A stretch of 6,994 bases of DNA from Alphaproteobacteria bacterium (GTDB lineage Bacteria; Pseudomonadota; Alphaproteobacteria; Paracaedibacterales; CAIULA01). Shown here piece after piece: positions 1 to 6,994 of this stretch. Location: positions 1 to 6,994 of the forward strand of contig JAIEMR010000179.1 in assembly GCA_019751935.1 (NCBI GenBank), given 5' to 3'. The position numbers and the translations under genes were made by a program. The notes below the pieces were generated by a model, which made no database searches, was not told the origin of the DNA, and saw only the letters and a program-made list of their open reading frames with translations. Numbering within the stretch: the first letter of the stretch is position 1; each line of letters opens with the position of its first letter.

Positions 1-1512
1 CTTATAGGAGTATTAATTGCATTAGCTCTAGGAATTTTTATAAGTTTAACTATTAGTAAGCCGATGAAATTGTTGGCAGAAGCAGCTGAAAAATTAGCAA
101 AAGTCCTTCCAGAAGTTGGATTTGAAGTTCTTTATCAACGACTTAGTTCCGCTAAAGGATTTGTGTGGCTTGCCCGTCACTTGCCTCCAAAACTTCAGCA
201 AGCCATTAATCAAATGGGAATTCCAGGAGTTTACTTACAAAAAGATTACAGGCGCGTTTATCCCTATGGTAAATTAGCGTCTCATGTCCTTGGTTATTGT
301 GGTATTGATAGCAACGGCCTTGCAGGCGTTGAAAAACATTTTGATGCCCAACTTCAAAAATCCAATGAGTCACTTCAATTATCCATAGATGTCAGAGTGC
401 AACATGTTGTTTATGATGAAATGTCAAAAGCAATCACTGAATTCGGAGCCATTGGTGGAAATGCCATGGTGATGGATTTACATTCAGGTGAACTGATTGC
501 TATGGTTTCTTTCCCAGGATTTGATCCCAATCAACCGACTCAAGGCGCCCAAGATGCAACCTTTAACCGAAATACTTTAGGTGTATTTGAGCCAGGTTCA
601 ACTTTTAAAATCCTGAATACAGCCATTGCTCTTGAAGCTGGCACAGCTACATTAAACAGTCGTTATGACGCCACTCATCCTATATCGATTGGAAGGTTTA
701 CAATCACCGACTTTAGAGGAAAAAATAGAGTCCTGACTTTTGCAGAATCTTTTATTTATTCGTCAAATATTGCTGCCATTAAAATTTCTCAAGAATTTGG
801 CATAGCCACCCAAAAAGCATATTTAAAGAAATTTGGTATTTTCAAAGCCGCCACTTTAGAAATTCCTGAACTTGGTCATCCTTTAATCCCAACCACATGG
901 AGAGAGCCTACCTCTATGACTGTTTCCTATGGCTATGGTATTTCTGTAACGCCTCTTCAGCTGATCTCAACAATTGGTGGCATTGTTAACAACGGTATCT
1001 TGCCTCAACCAACTCTTTTACACAAAAATGCTCATCAACGCGAAGAAGCCATTAAAGCAAACAAAGCAAAAGGACCAATTATTTCAGAGAAAACTTCACG
1101 AATCATTCGCGATCTGATGCGCGTTATTGTTAAAGAGGGTCCTTCAAAAAAGGCTAACATTGAAGGGTACCAAGTCATTGGTAAGACAGGGACTGCCTAT
1201 AAAATTCAAGGAAAAGGTTATGCCACAGGCAAAGCAAGGACGACATTCTTTGTAGGCGCTTTTCCTCATCAATCCCCTAAATACATCGTTTTACTACTAT
1301 TAGATGATCCAAAGCCAACAAAAGGAACATATGGCTTCGCAGCAGCTGGCTGGAATGCGGCTCCAACGGGTGGAAAAATAATAGAGAGAATGGCCCCCAT
1401 ATTAGGTTTACATGCAATTGAAGAAGATAATGAGGCTAGTCAAGCTCCAAAGGGATGGGTTAACGTAAGTCATGTCACTTCAACACATGAGTCTGTGAAT
1501 GAATCTGAATAA
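1..1512 (+). CDS. ftsI: FtsI / PBP3, septal peptidoglycan D,D-transpeptidase (5'-partial)
   Basis: Class B penicillin-binding protein that crosslinks septal peptidoglycan in the periplasm, working with FtsW. The frame is open from base 1, so the true start lies outside the window; the ATG at 64 is internal by homology. Numbering from that Met, a pedestal-type region (about 1-110, with RRVYPYG at 63-69 and HVLGY at 74-78) precedes the transpeptidase domain (about 130-450). The three active-site motifs are intact: STFK with nucleophile Ser179 and Lys182 (598-609), SSN at 233-235 (760-768) and KTGT at 374-377 (1183-1194). About 503 residues are visible; alphaproteobacterial FtsI is usually somewhat longer, so probably several dozen N-terminal residues are missing. 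A polar, acidic tail of about 30 residues follows the catalytic domain and its codons overlap the start of murE. The first 20 codons are strongly hydrophobic and do not show the usual RGxIxDRNG motif clearly (see findings). Position directly before murE separates it from the elongation paralogue PBP2 (mrdA). Confidence 0.95.
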   Translation, partial: LIGVLIALALGIFISLTISKPMKLLAEAAEKLAKVLPEVGFEVLYQRLSSAKGFVWLARHLPPKLQQAINQMGIPGVYLQKDYRRVYPYGKLASHVLGYCGIDSNGLAGVEKHFDAQLQKSNESLQLSIDVRVQHVVYDEMSKAITEFGAIGGNAMVMDLHSGELIAMVSFPGFDPNQPTQGAQDATFNRNTLGVFEPGSTFKILNTAIALEAGTATLNSRYDATHPISIGRFTITDFRGKNRVLTFAESFIYSSNIAAIKISQEFGIATQKAYLKKFGIFKAATLEIPELGHPLIPTTWREPTSMTVSYGYGISVTPLQLISTIGGIVNNGILPQPTLLHKNAHQREEAIKANKAKGPIISEKTSRIIRDLMRVIVKEGPSKKANIEGYQVIGKTGTAYKIQGKGYATGKARTTFFVGAFPHQSPKYIVLLLLDDPKPTKGTYGFAAAGWNAAPTGGKIIERMAPILGLHAIEEDNEASQAPKGWVNVSHVTSTHESVNESE

Positions 1513-2965
1513 GCTTCTGAAAGAAGCGGGCGTAGAAACTTCTTTACTATCTCTCTCCTCAATCAATAAAATTTCTTCTGACTCTAGAAGTGTTGAACCT
1601 GACGATCTTTTTGTTTCAATCCCCTGTGCTGATTCTCTTACTCACGCACAAAGCGCTCTTGAAAAAGGAGCCAAGGTTTTTATAAGCACCAAAGAAACAT
1701 GCGAACATTTAAAAAAAAAATTTCCTGATGTTACCTTCATTGCAGTTCAAAACCCCAGATTAACATTCACAAAACTCGTCGAAGTTTTTTACGAAAAACA
1801 GCCCAAAACAATCATTGCCATTACAGGAACCAATGGAAAAAGTTCGATTGTTAATATGCTACGTCAACTTTGGGAACTGTCTGGAATTCCTGCGGCAAGC
1901 CTTGGAACACTGGGACTCGCTTTAGGTTCAAATGCAAAGCTTAAGCAAGATATTGTGATTCCAAATCTAACAAGTTTGGGCCCACTTGATTTTCATAAAA
2001 CATTACAATCATTAAAAGAAAGTGATATCGATCACCTAGCCATAGAGGCATCCAGTCATGGCCTTGATCAATACCGCATGCATGGCGCTCACCTAAGCGC
2101 TGCAGCATTTACAAATCTTACTCAAGATCACTTGGAATATCACCAAACATTGGAAAATTATTTTAATGCTAAAGCAAAGCTTTTCCGTGAGATTTTACCA
2201 AAAGGAAGTCCTGCCGTTATCAATGCAGACACCTCATACTTTCAAAAACTAGCTGAGATTTGCAGGGAAAAAGAACATACCGTTATCTCATATAGCCTAA
2301 CGCAAAAAGCTGATTTTTATGTTAAAAACATTCAGCAAAACCATCATGCAATTCAATTTGATTTAGTTATTTATAATCAGACCTTTCCAAAGCAAATCAT
2401 TAACCTTGCAGGCCTCTTTCAACTTGAAAATCTTTTGTGCGCTCTAGCCCTTGCACATGCCACAGGAACACCTATATCTTCAATGATTTCTTCTCTGCCA
2501 CTTTTGAAAAGTGCAAAAGGAAGAATGGAATATGTAGCCTCTAAAAATGGAGCGCCAATTTTTGTTGACTATGCGCACACCCCAGATGCCTTGGAATGCG
2601 TTCTTAAAAATTTACGCCCTCACGTCAAAGGAAAGTTATGGGTTGTTTTTGGGTGTGGGGGAAACCGTGATACAGGCAAGCGCCCACAGATGGGTAAAAT
2701 TGCCGGGGATTTAGCGGATGAAGTTATTGTGACCGACGACAATCCTCGCCTTGAAGATCCAGCTTCTATTCGCGCTCAAATTCTTGAAACTTGCCCACAA
2801 GCCAAAGAAATTGGAAATCGTTCAAAGGCAATTGCAGTTGCAATTGCAGGATTAAATAAGGATGATATATTGTTAATAGCAGGTAAAGGTCACGAAAGCG
2901 GTCAAATTGTAGGAACTGTTATTTATCCTTTTAGTGATCAAGACGAAGTTTTAAAACATTTGTAG
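1499..2965 (+). CDS. murE: UDP-MurNAc-L-Ala-D-Glu:meso-diaminopimelate ligase MurE
   Basis: Cytoplasmic Mur ligase that adds the third stem-peptide residue using ATP. The 488 residues match the usual family length. Visible in order: N-terminal UDP-substrate domain with SDSR at 27-30, P-loop GTNGKSS at 110-116, EASSHGLDQ at 183-191, NLTQDHLEYH at 206-215, the probable carbamylated lysine Lys225 in the NAKAKLF segment, VDYAHTPDA at 357-365, DDNPR at 413-417 and GKGHE at 462-466. DNPR is the established signature of enzymes accepting meso-DAP; L-Lys enzymes differ at its arginine. The ATG at 1499 lies inside the end of ftsI (14-nt overlap), with no good Shine-Dalgarno upstream, so translation is probably coupled to ftsI. 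The start is supported because the protein then begins with a typical short helix before SDSR. A run of ten A (1711-1720) encodes Leu-Lys-Lys-Lys in the N-terminal domain. Confidence 0.97.
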   Translation: MNLNKLLKEAGVETSLLSLSSINKISSDSRSVEPDDLFVSIPCADSLTHAQSALEKGAKVFISTKETCEHLKKKFPDVTFIAVQNPRLTFTKLVEVFYEKQPKTIIAITGTNGKSSIVNMLRQLWELSGIPAASLGTLGLALGSNAKLKQDIVIPNLTSLGPLDFHKTLQSLKESDIDHLAIEASSHGLDQYRMHGAHLSAAAFTNLTQDHLEYHQTLENYFNAKAKLFREILPKGSPAVINADTSYFQKLAEICREKEHTVISYSLTQKADFYVKNIQQNHHAIQFDLVIYNQTFPKQIINLAGLFQLENLLCALALAHATGTPISSMISSLPLLKSAKGRMEYVASKNGAPIFVDYAHTPDALECVLKNLRPHVKGKLWVVFGCGGNRDTGKRPQMGKIAGDLADEVIVTDDNPRLEDPASIRAQILETCPQAKEIGNRSKAIAVAIAGLNKDDILLIAGKGHESGQIVGTVIYPFSDQDEVLKHL

Positions 2966-2974
2966 GAGTAACAA
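2963..2974 (+). promoter_or_regulatory. Ribosome binding site of murF
   Basis: AGGAG at 2964-2968 lies 6 nt before the murF ATG at 2975 and overlaps the murE TAG stop (2963-2965). This is a strong, well-spaced Shine-Dalgarno and fixes the murF start. Its overlap with the stop means ribosomes finishing murE end on the site, which should favour reinitiation (inference). Confidence 0.85.
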
Positions 2975-4381
2975 ATGGCAACATGGAAAGCAGATGATAT
3001 TGCAAATGCATTAGACCTGATAACAACAGGTTCTGATTTTTGCGCAACAGGAGTCTCTATTGATTCCCGAACTATAAAACCAGGGGAACTTTACGTTGCC
3101 ATAAAAGGTGATTCCTTAGATGGTCACAACTTTGTAAAAGATGCATTTTCCAAAGGAGCTTCAGGCGTCGTTGTTAGTGATCTCTCACCAGACTTGGCAG
3201 GGAAAACCTATTTTCTAGTTGATGACACTCTAAAAGCCCTTCATCATTTAGCGGCCTATGCGCGTTCTAAAACCACAGCAAAGATTGTTGGCATTACAGG
3301 AAGCGTTGGAAAAACAACCACAAAAGAATGGCTTGCCCATGTTTTAGCTTCATTTGGCAAAACTACTTTCTCAAAAGAAAGTTACAATAATCATTGGGGT
3401 GTCCCTTTAAGCCTAGCTTCTCTTGAAAACGATACAGATTTTGGTGTGTTTGAAATTGGTACCAATAACCCTGGAGAAATTGCCCCTTTATCAAAATTGG
3501 TTGAACCTGATATTGCCGTTATTACAACAATTGCAGAAGGGCATATTGGCAATTTTAGTTCAATTGATCAAATTGCAATAGAAAAGGCTGAAATTTTCAG
3601 CGGTCTTAAAGCTGGCGGAACCGTCATTCTTAATTTTGATAACCCGCAATTTGAAAAGCTTAAAACATCAGCTCTATCAAAAGGCATTACAACGATACTT
3701 AGTGTTGGAAAATCAAGGGGAGCAGATGTTCAGCTCCTTGAATATAAAGAAAACTCCCTTGAGTACACATCTTCAATTACCGCAGAAATCAAAGGGAAAA
3801 ATCTTCAATACCAACTTCCTTTAATTGGTGAACATTACGCTTTTACAAGTTTAATTGTATTGGCTTGTGTTGATCAGCTTAACCTTTCCTTAGATAAAGC
3901 CGCAAAAGCCTTAACTACCATCAAACCGATAAGAGGTCGGGGACTACAACAAAAAATAACATTACTCAATGGAATTTCTATAACTCTTATTGATGACGCA
4001 TACAACGCAAATCCAGCGTCTATGAAAGCAGGATTAAATGTTCTAGCGTCTCTGACTACAAAAGGGAAAAAGATCGCAGTCTTAGGCGAAATGTTAGAGC
4101 TTGGTGAAAAGACCCCTGAATACCACCGAGATCTAGTTGATGCCATTAAACAGGCAGGCGCTAATCTTGTTTTTGGAACAGGCGCTGGAATGCAGCATCT
4201 TTTTGACGCCCTTCCAAAGGACCTTCAGGGTAATTTTGAATTAAAAGCCGAAGCCTTAATTCCCTACCTCCTCCCTCACCTTCAAGATGGAGATATTGTA
4301 TTTGTCAAAGGCTCAAAGGGCAGTAAAGTGAGTCGTATTGTCGATTACTTTCACGCTGAACCAACAACAGTAGCTGCATAA
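2975..4381 (+). CDS. murF: UDP-MurNAc-tripeptide:D-alanyl-D-alanine ligase MurF
   Basis: Cytoplasmic Mur ligase that adds the D-Ala-D-Ala dipeptide, completing UDP-MurNAc-pentapeptide, the substrate of MraY encoded next door. It has 468 residues, normal for the family. Motifs: SIDSRTIKPGELYVAI at 28-43 (substrate domain), P-loop GSVGKTT at 109-115, SYNNHWGVP at 136-144, EIGTNNPGEI at 160-169, ITTIAEGHIGNF at 183-194, the MurF-specific DDAYNANPASM at 340-350, LGEMLELG at 370-377 and KGSKGSKV at 445-452. The NANP and NNxxGVP motifs separate it from MurE and from MurC or MurD. It has a strong Shine-Dalgarno and lies 9 nt after murE. No fusion with murE is seen, and no key residue is missing. Confidence 0.97.
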   Translation: MATWKADDIANALDLITTGSDFCATGVSIDSRTIKPGELYVAIKGDSLDGHNFVKDAFSKGASGVVVSDLSPDLAGKTYFLVDDTLKALHHLAAYARSKTTAKIVGITGSVGKTTTKEWLAHVLASFGKTTFSKESYNNHWGVPLSLASLENDTDFGVFEIGTNNPGEIAPLSKLVEPDIAVITTIAEGHIGNFSSIDQIAIEKAEIFSGLKAGGTVILNFDNPQFEKLKTSALSKGITTILSVGKSRGADVQLLEYKENSLEYTSSITAEIKGKNLQYQLPLIGEHYAFTSLIVLACVDQLNLSLDKAAKALTTIKPIRGRGLQQKITLLNGISITLIDDAYNANPASMKAGLNVLASLTTKGKKIAVLGEMLELGEKTPEYHRDLVDAIKQAGANLVFGTGAGMQHLFDALPKDLQGNFELKAEALIPYLLPHLQDGDIVFVKGSKGSKVSRIVDYFHAEPTTVAA

Positions 4382-4387
4382 TATTCT

Positions 4388-5476
4388 ATGTTATATCAAC
4401 TTCTGTACCCACTTGCCGAGCAACATTCGCTCTTTAATCTCTTTCGTTACATTACGTTTCGAACAGGAGGCGCCATCTTAACGGCTCTTATTATCAGCTT
4501 TGTTTGTGGAAAACCAGTTATTCGTTGGTTAAAAAGCAAACAGGGCGAAGGCCAACCCATTCGAAGCGATGGTCCTGAGAGCCATATTCTAACAAAAAAG
4601 GGCACCCCGACTATGGGGGGCTGCCTGATTCTTTTAGCCATTGGCCTCAGTACAATACTCTGGGCTGATTTAACCAATCCCTTTGTTTGGATCACCCTTT
4701 TTGTAACCTTTGGTTTTGGTGGTCTGGGTGCCTATGATGACTTTTTAAAATTAACCAAGAGAAGTCATAAAGGTCTTTCTGGCCGATTTAAATTGATATG
4801 GCAAGTCACTCTTTCCCTTATTGCAGTTTACTTTATAACGCATTTCACTGCAGAAAAAATGTGCTGCAGCGTAACGTTTCCCTTCTTTAAAGAATTCCTT
4901 CTCAATCTGGGCTATGGATATTTCCTATGGGCAATTCTTGTTATTGTTGGTTCTTCTAATGCTGTTAATTTAACGGATGGTCTGGATGGGCTCGCCATTG
5001 TGCCTGTTATGATCGCTGCAACTTGCTTTTGTTTGATCAGCTATGTTGTTGGTAACAGCATTTTCGCAAACTACTTGCAACTTCACCACGTTGTTAACAC
5101 AGGTGAACTTTGTATTTTCCTTGGCTCTCTCGTAGGCGCTGGACTTGGGTTTTTATGGTTTAACGCACCTCCTGCAAAAGTTTTTATGGGCGATACAGGA
5201 TCACTTGCTGCAGGCGGAGCGCTTGGAACTGTTGCTGTTATTACCAAGCATGAAATCGTCTTAGCCATCGTCGGCGGTCTTTTTGTGATTGAGGCTGTGT
5301 CCGTTATTTTGCAAGTGGGATATTTTAAACTGACTGGAAAACGAATTTTCTTAATGGCACCTATTCATCATCATTTTGAAAAAAAAGGTTGGGCAGAACC
5401 CACAGTTGTGATTCGTTTTTGGATTATTGCATCCATCCTTGCACTTGTTGGTTTGTCCACCTTAAAGTTGAGATAA
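4388..5476 (+). CDS. mraY: Phospho-N-acetylmuramoyl-pentapeptide-transferase MraY
   Basis: Integral membrane enzyme that transfers phospho-MurNAc-pentapeptide from UDP to undecaprenyl phosphate, forming lipid I. The 362 residues and about ten hydrophobic segments (roughly 27-45, 74-92, 98-115, 134-151, 172-190, 200-222, 238-258, 270-286, 289-310, 341-358) fit the family. Catalytic motifs: KKGTPTMGG at 70-78, the Mg-binding Asp117-Asp118 in AYDDFLK, NAVNLTDGLDGLA at 191-203, VFMGDTGS at 265-272 with Asp269, and the His327-329 triad in APIHHHFEKKGW. The start MLYQLLYPLAEQ followed by FNLFRYITFRTGGA is the familiar opening of proteobacterial MraY and supports the ATG at 4388 although no clear Shine-Dalgarno precedes it. 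It lies 6 nt after murF. A Cys159-Cys160 pair sits in the loop after the fourth segment; its meaning is unknown. Confidence 0.97.
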   Translation: MLYQLLYPLAEQHSLFNLFRYITFRTGGAILTALIISFVCGKPVIRWLKSKQGEGQPIRSDGPESHILTKKGTPTMGGCLILLAIGLSTILWADLTNPFVWITLFVTFGFGGLGAYDDFLKLTKRSHKGLSGRFKLIWQVTLSLIAVYFITHFTAEKMCCSVTFPFFKEFLLNLGYGYFLWAILVIVGSSNAVNLTDGLDGLAIVPVMIAATCFCLISYVVGNSIFANYLQLHHVVNTGELCIFLGSLVGAGLGFLWFNAPPAKVFMGDTGSLAAGGALGTVAVITKHEIVLAIVGGLFVIEAVSVILQVGYFKLTGKRIFLMAPIHHHFEKKGWAEPTVVIRFWIIASILALVGLSTLKLR

Positions 5477-5483
5477 AATTTTT

Positions 5484-6797
5484 ATGACCTTTATCAATCA
5501 AACCTTTTTAATTTTAGGAATGGCCCGCTCTGGTCAAGCGACGGCTGGGTGGCTTAAAAATAAGGGCGCAACTGTCTTTACATTTGATGATAACGTCCTT
5601 AGAAATCAAGCGAATGGCGGAGTAAAAAATATAAATGAGATTCCCTGGGATTCTCTTACTGCAATCATTCAAAGCCCAGGTGTTTCTTTTTCATTTCCAA
5701 AGCCTCATCCCTTCACTGAAAAAGCCATAGCCCATGCTATTCCTATTCTTTGTGACATCAATTTATTGAGCATTAGTGAAAATCAGTCTAAATTCATTGG
5801 GATTACGGGAACGAACGGCAAATCAACAACCACAGCACTTATTGGGCATATTCTTAACCAAAACAAACGAAAAGCATCTGTTGGCGGCAATATTGGCATC
5901 CCTGCCCTTTCCCTTGAAAAGGCAGATACATATGTTTTAGAACTTTCTTCTTTTCAACTTGAGATCTCAGGTTCTCTAGGTCTTGATATCGGCGTTTGGC
6001 TGAATATTTCAGAAGATCACTTGGATAGACACGGCACAATGGAAGCTTATGTAAGCACAAAAGAAAACATCTTTCAGGGATGCAAAAGTGCTGTTATTAG
6101 TATTGATGATCCGTGTTCCTTATCCGTGTATCAAAAGATTAAGAACATTCAACCAACAATTTCTGTTTCCACAAAAGGCGAAGCTGATGTATGGGTTTCA
6201 AAAGGCATTCTTTATGAAGGTTCTAAAAACATTATGGACCTAAGCCCTCTTGCTACACTCAAAGGTGTTCACAACCACCAAAATGCAGCAGTAGCATATG
6301 CTACAGCTCGTCAATATGGTCTTTCATCCGGGGAAATTTCTTCAGCATTAGAGAGCTTTCCTGGCCTTGCTCACCGCCTTGAGATTGTTGGAAAAATTGG
6401 ATCAACGTTATTCGTTAATGACAGCAAGGCAACAAATGCTGATGCAACAGCTTGCGCGCTTGAAAGTTATAAAGATTATTCAATTTATTGGATTGCAGGC
6501 GGCCGCCCAAAAAGCCAAGGAATAAAACCTTTAAAAGAGTATTTTCCTAAAATAGAGCACGCCTTTTTGATAGGTGAAGCTCAAGACGATTTTGCTGAAA
6601 CTTTAGAAGGGGACGTTTCTTACTTTAAATGTGAAAATCTCGATAAGGCCTTAAAAGCGGCTGTTGAAAAAATCAATCAGGATAAAAAAATACCTTCTGT
6701 TATTTTATTTTCACCTGCTTGTGCAAGTTTTGATCAGTTTCGTGACTTTGAAGAAAGAGGCGATGCATTTAGAAGTCTGGCCAGGAGCATGATATGA
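5484..6797 (+). CDS. murD: UDP-MurNAc-L-Ala:D-glutamate ligase MurD
   Basis: Cytoplasmic Mur ligase that adds D-glutamate as the second stem-peptide residue. Its 437 residues are near the short end of the family range. The N-terminal Rossmann-like domain opens with a nucleotide-type glycine pattern, LGMARSGQA at 11-19. Then come P-loop GTNGKSTTT at 109-117, GGNIGIP at 134-140, ELSSFQLE at 153-160, NISEDHLDRHGTMEAY at 174-189, the probable carbamylated Lys193, GVHNHQNAAVA at 261-271, GLAHRLE at 294-300, NDSKATNADAT at 312-322, SPACASFDQF at 410-419 and FEERGD at 422-427. The SSFQLE, NDSKATN and SPACASFDQF motifs are characteristic of MurD. It starts 7 nt after mraY with only a weak GAGA (5470-5473) upstream, and its stop overlaps the ftsW start. 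Confidence 0.97.
   Translation: MTFINQTFLILGMARSGQATAGWLKNKGATVFTFDDNVLRNQANGGVKNINEIPWDSLTAIIQSPGVSFSFPKPHPFTEKAIAHAIPILCDINLLSISENQSKFIGITGTNGKSTTTALIGHILNQNKRKASVGGNIGIPALSLEKADTYVLELSSFQLEISGSLGLDIGVWLNISEDHLDRHGTMEAYVSTKENIFQGCKSAVISIDDPCSLSVYQKIKNIQPTISVSTKGEADVWVSKGILYEGSKNIMDLSPLATLKGVHNHQNAAVAYATARQYGLSSGEISSALESFPGLAHRLEIVGKIGSTLFVNDSKATNADATACALESYKDYSIYWIAGGRPKSQGIKPLKEYFPKIEHAFLIGEAQDDFAETLEGDVSYFKCENLDKALKAAVEKINQDKKIPSVILFSPACASFDQFRDFEERGDAFRSLARSMI
6783..6793 (+). promoter_or_regulatory. Ribosome binding site of ftsW
   Basis: AGGAG at 6783-6787 lies 6 nt before the ftsW ATG at 6794, inside the last codons of murD. It supports the ftsW start, and with the ATGA stop/start overlap it indicates translational coupling. 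Confidence 0.8.
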
Positions 6798-6994
6798 GTA
6801 CGCCTACTTTTTCAAGACGGGATACGAGCGTTTTAGGCAGATGGTGGTGGACAATTGATAGATGGAGCCTAAGCGCCATTATTATTATCATGGTAATTGG
6901 CATTCTTTTAAGCTTTGCAGCCAGTCCGCCAGTTGCAGAACGACTTAACCTTGGAACATTTTTCTTTGTAAAGCGTCATATCATTATGGTTCCT
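6794..6994 (+). CDS. ftsW: FtsW, septal peptidoglycan glycosyltransferase (SEDS family), 3'-partial
   Basis: Only the first 67 codons are present; the frame is open to the window end. FtsW is a multi-pass SEDS protein that polymerises lipid II into septal glycan strands together with FtsI. Visible here are a short cytoplasmic N-terminus with RWWWTIDRW at 16-24, one hydrophobic helix at about 26-43 (ending GILLSFAAS), and the start of the next region with ASPPVAERL at 43-51 and FFVKRH at 57-62. This arrangement is typical of alphaproteobacterial FtsW. The start is fixed by AGGAG 6 nt upstream and the ATGA overlap with murD. The paralogue RodA is unlikely because the gene follows murD in a dcw cluster. 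The catalytic part lies outside the window. Confidence 0.93.
   Translation, partial: MSTPTFSRRDTSVLGRWWWTIDRWSLSAIIIIMVIGILLSFAASPPVAERLNLGTFFFVKRHIIMVP

Noticed and set aside
64..66. ATG at 64 as the start of ftsI
   Set aside because: The frame remains open back to base 1 and the membrane anchor expected of FtsI would be absent, so this Met is most likely internal to a gene truncated by the window edge.
2125..2136. 12-nt identity (AGATCACTTGGA) between murE and murD (6014-6025)
   Set aside because: Both copies encode the shared Mur ligase DHLE/DHLD motif, so common ancestry and codon preference explain the match rather than a regulatory repeat.
2828..2849. Two copies of GCAATTGCAG with a 12-nt period near the end of murE, each containing the palindrome GCAATTGC
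   Set aside because: The repeat is in frame and encodes AIAV-AIAG in an Ala-rich helix of MurE. A four-codon coding repeat explains it; nothing suggests an operator or recombination site.
3636..3824. 62-codon + strand open frame inside murF
   Set aside because: An out-of-frame overlap within a continuous, well-conserved MurF reading frame; no sign of a separate gene.
3874..4146. 90-codon open frame on the minus strand inside murF
   Set aside because: It lies antisense to conserved MurF motifs (NANP, LGEMLELG), has no recognisable family features, and is a shadow of the real gene.
4447..4695. 82-codon minus-strand open frame inside mraY, with similar short antisense frames at 5083-5268 (mraY) and 5854-6060 (murD)
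   Set aside because: All are antisense to conserved catalytic regions and show no independent coding signal.

Overview
The window is a block of the conserved dcw (division and cell wall) cluster. Six co-directional genes on the + strand fill it almost completely: ftsI (5' end missing), murE, murF, mraY, murD and ftsW (3' end missing). The gene order, the protein motifs and the FtsW start (a tryptophan-rich RWWWTIDRW segment before the first membrane helix, then an ASPPVAERL loop) point to an alphaproteobacterium. The A+T-rich composition (G+C about 40% by eye) and heavy use of A/T-ending codons suggest an A+T-rich lineage, possibly host-associated. That lifestyle is inference; the sequence does not prove it.

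Layout: 1-1512 encodes the septal class B transpeptidase FtsI, already open at base 1. 1499-2965 is murE, overlapping ftsI by 14 nt. 2975-4381 is murF, whose Shine-Dalgarno sequence overlaps the murE stop. 4388-5476 is mraY, 6 nt after murF. 5484-6797 is murD, 7 nt after mraY. 6794 to the end is the start of ftsW, in an ATGA overlap with murD. No intergenic gap exceeds 9 nt, so the genes very probably share one transcript whose promoter lies upstream. I see no internal terminator, convincing promoter, RNA gene, mobile element or CRISPR array.

The genes work together. MurD, MurE and MurF are ATP-dependent ligases that add D-Glu, meso-diaminopimelate and D-Ala-D-Ala in turn to UDP-MurNAc-L-Ala. 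MraY moves the finished pentapeptide onto undecaprenyl phosphate to make lipid I. FtsW polymerises lipid II at the septum and FtsI crosslinks the product. All catalytic motifs I could locate are intact, so the meso-DAP peptidoglycan pathway looks functional.

I found no novel system. The points most worth a second look are an unusual hydrophobic, HAMP-like stretch at the extreme 5' edge of ftsI and an A10 homopolymer inside murE.
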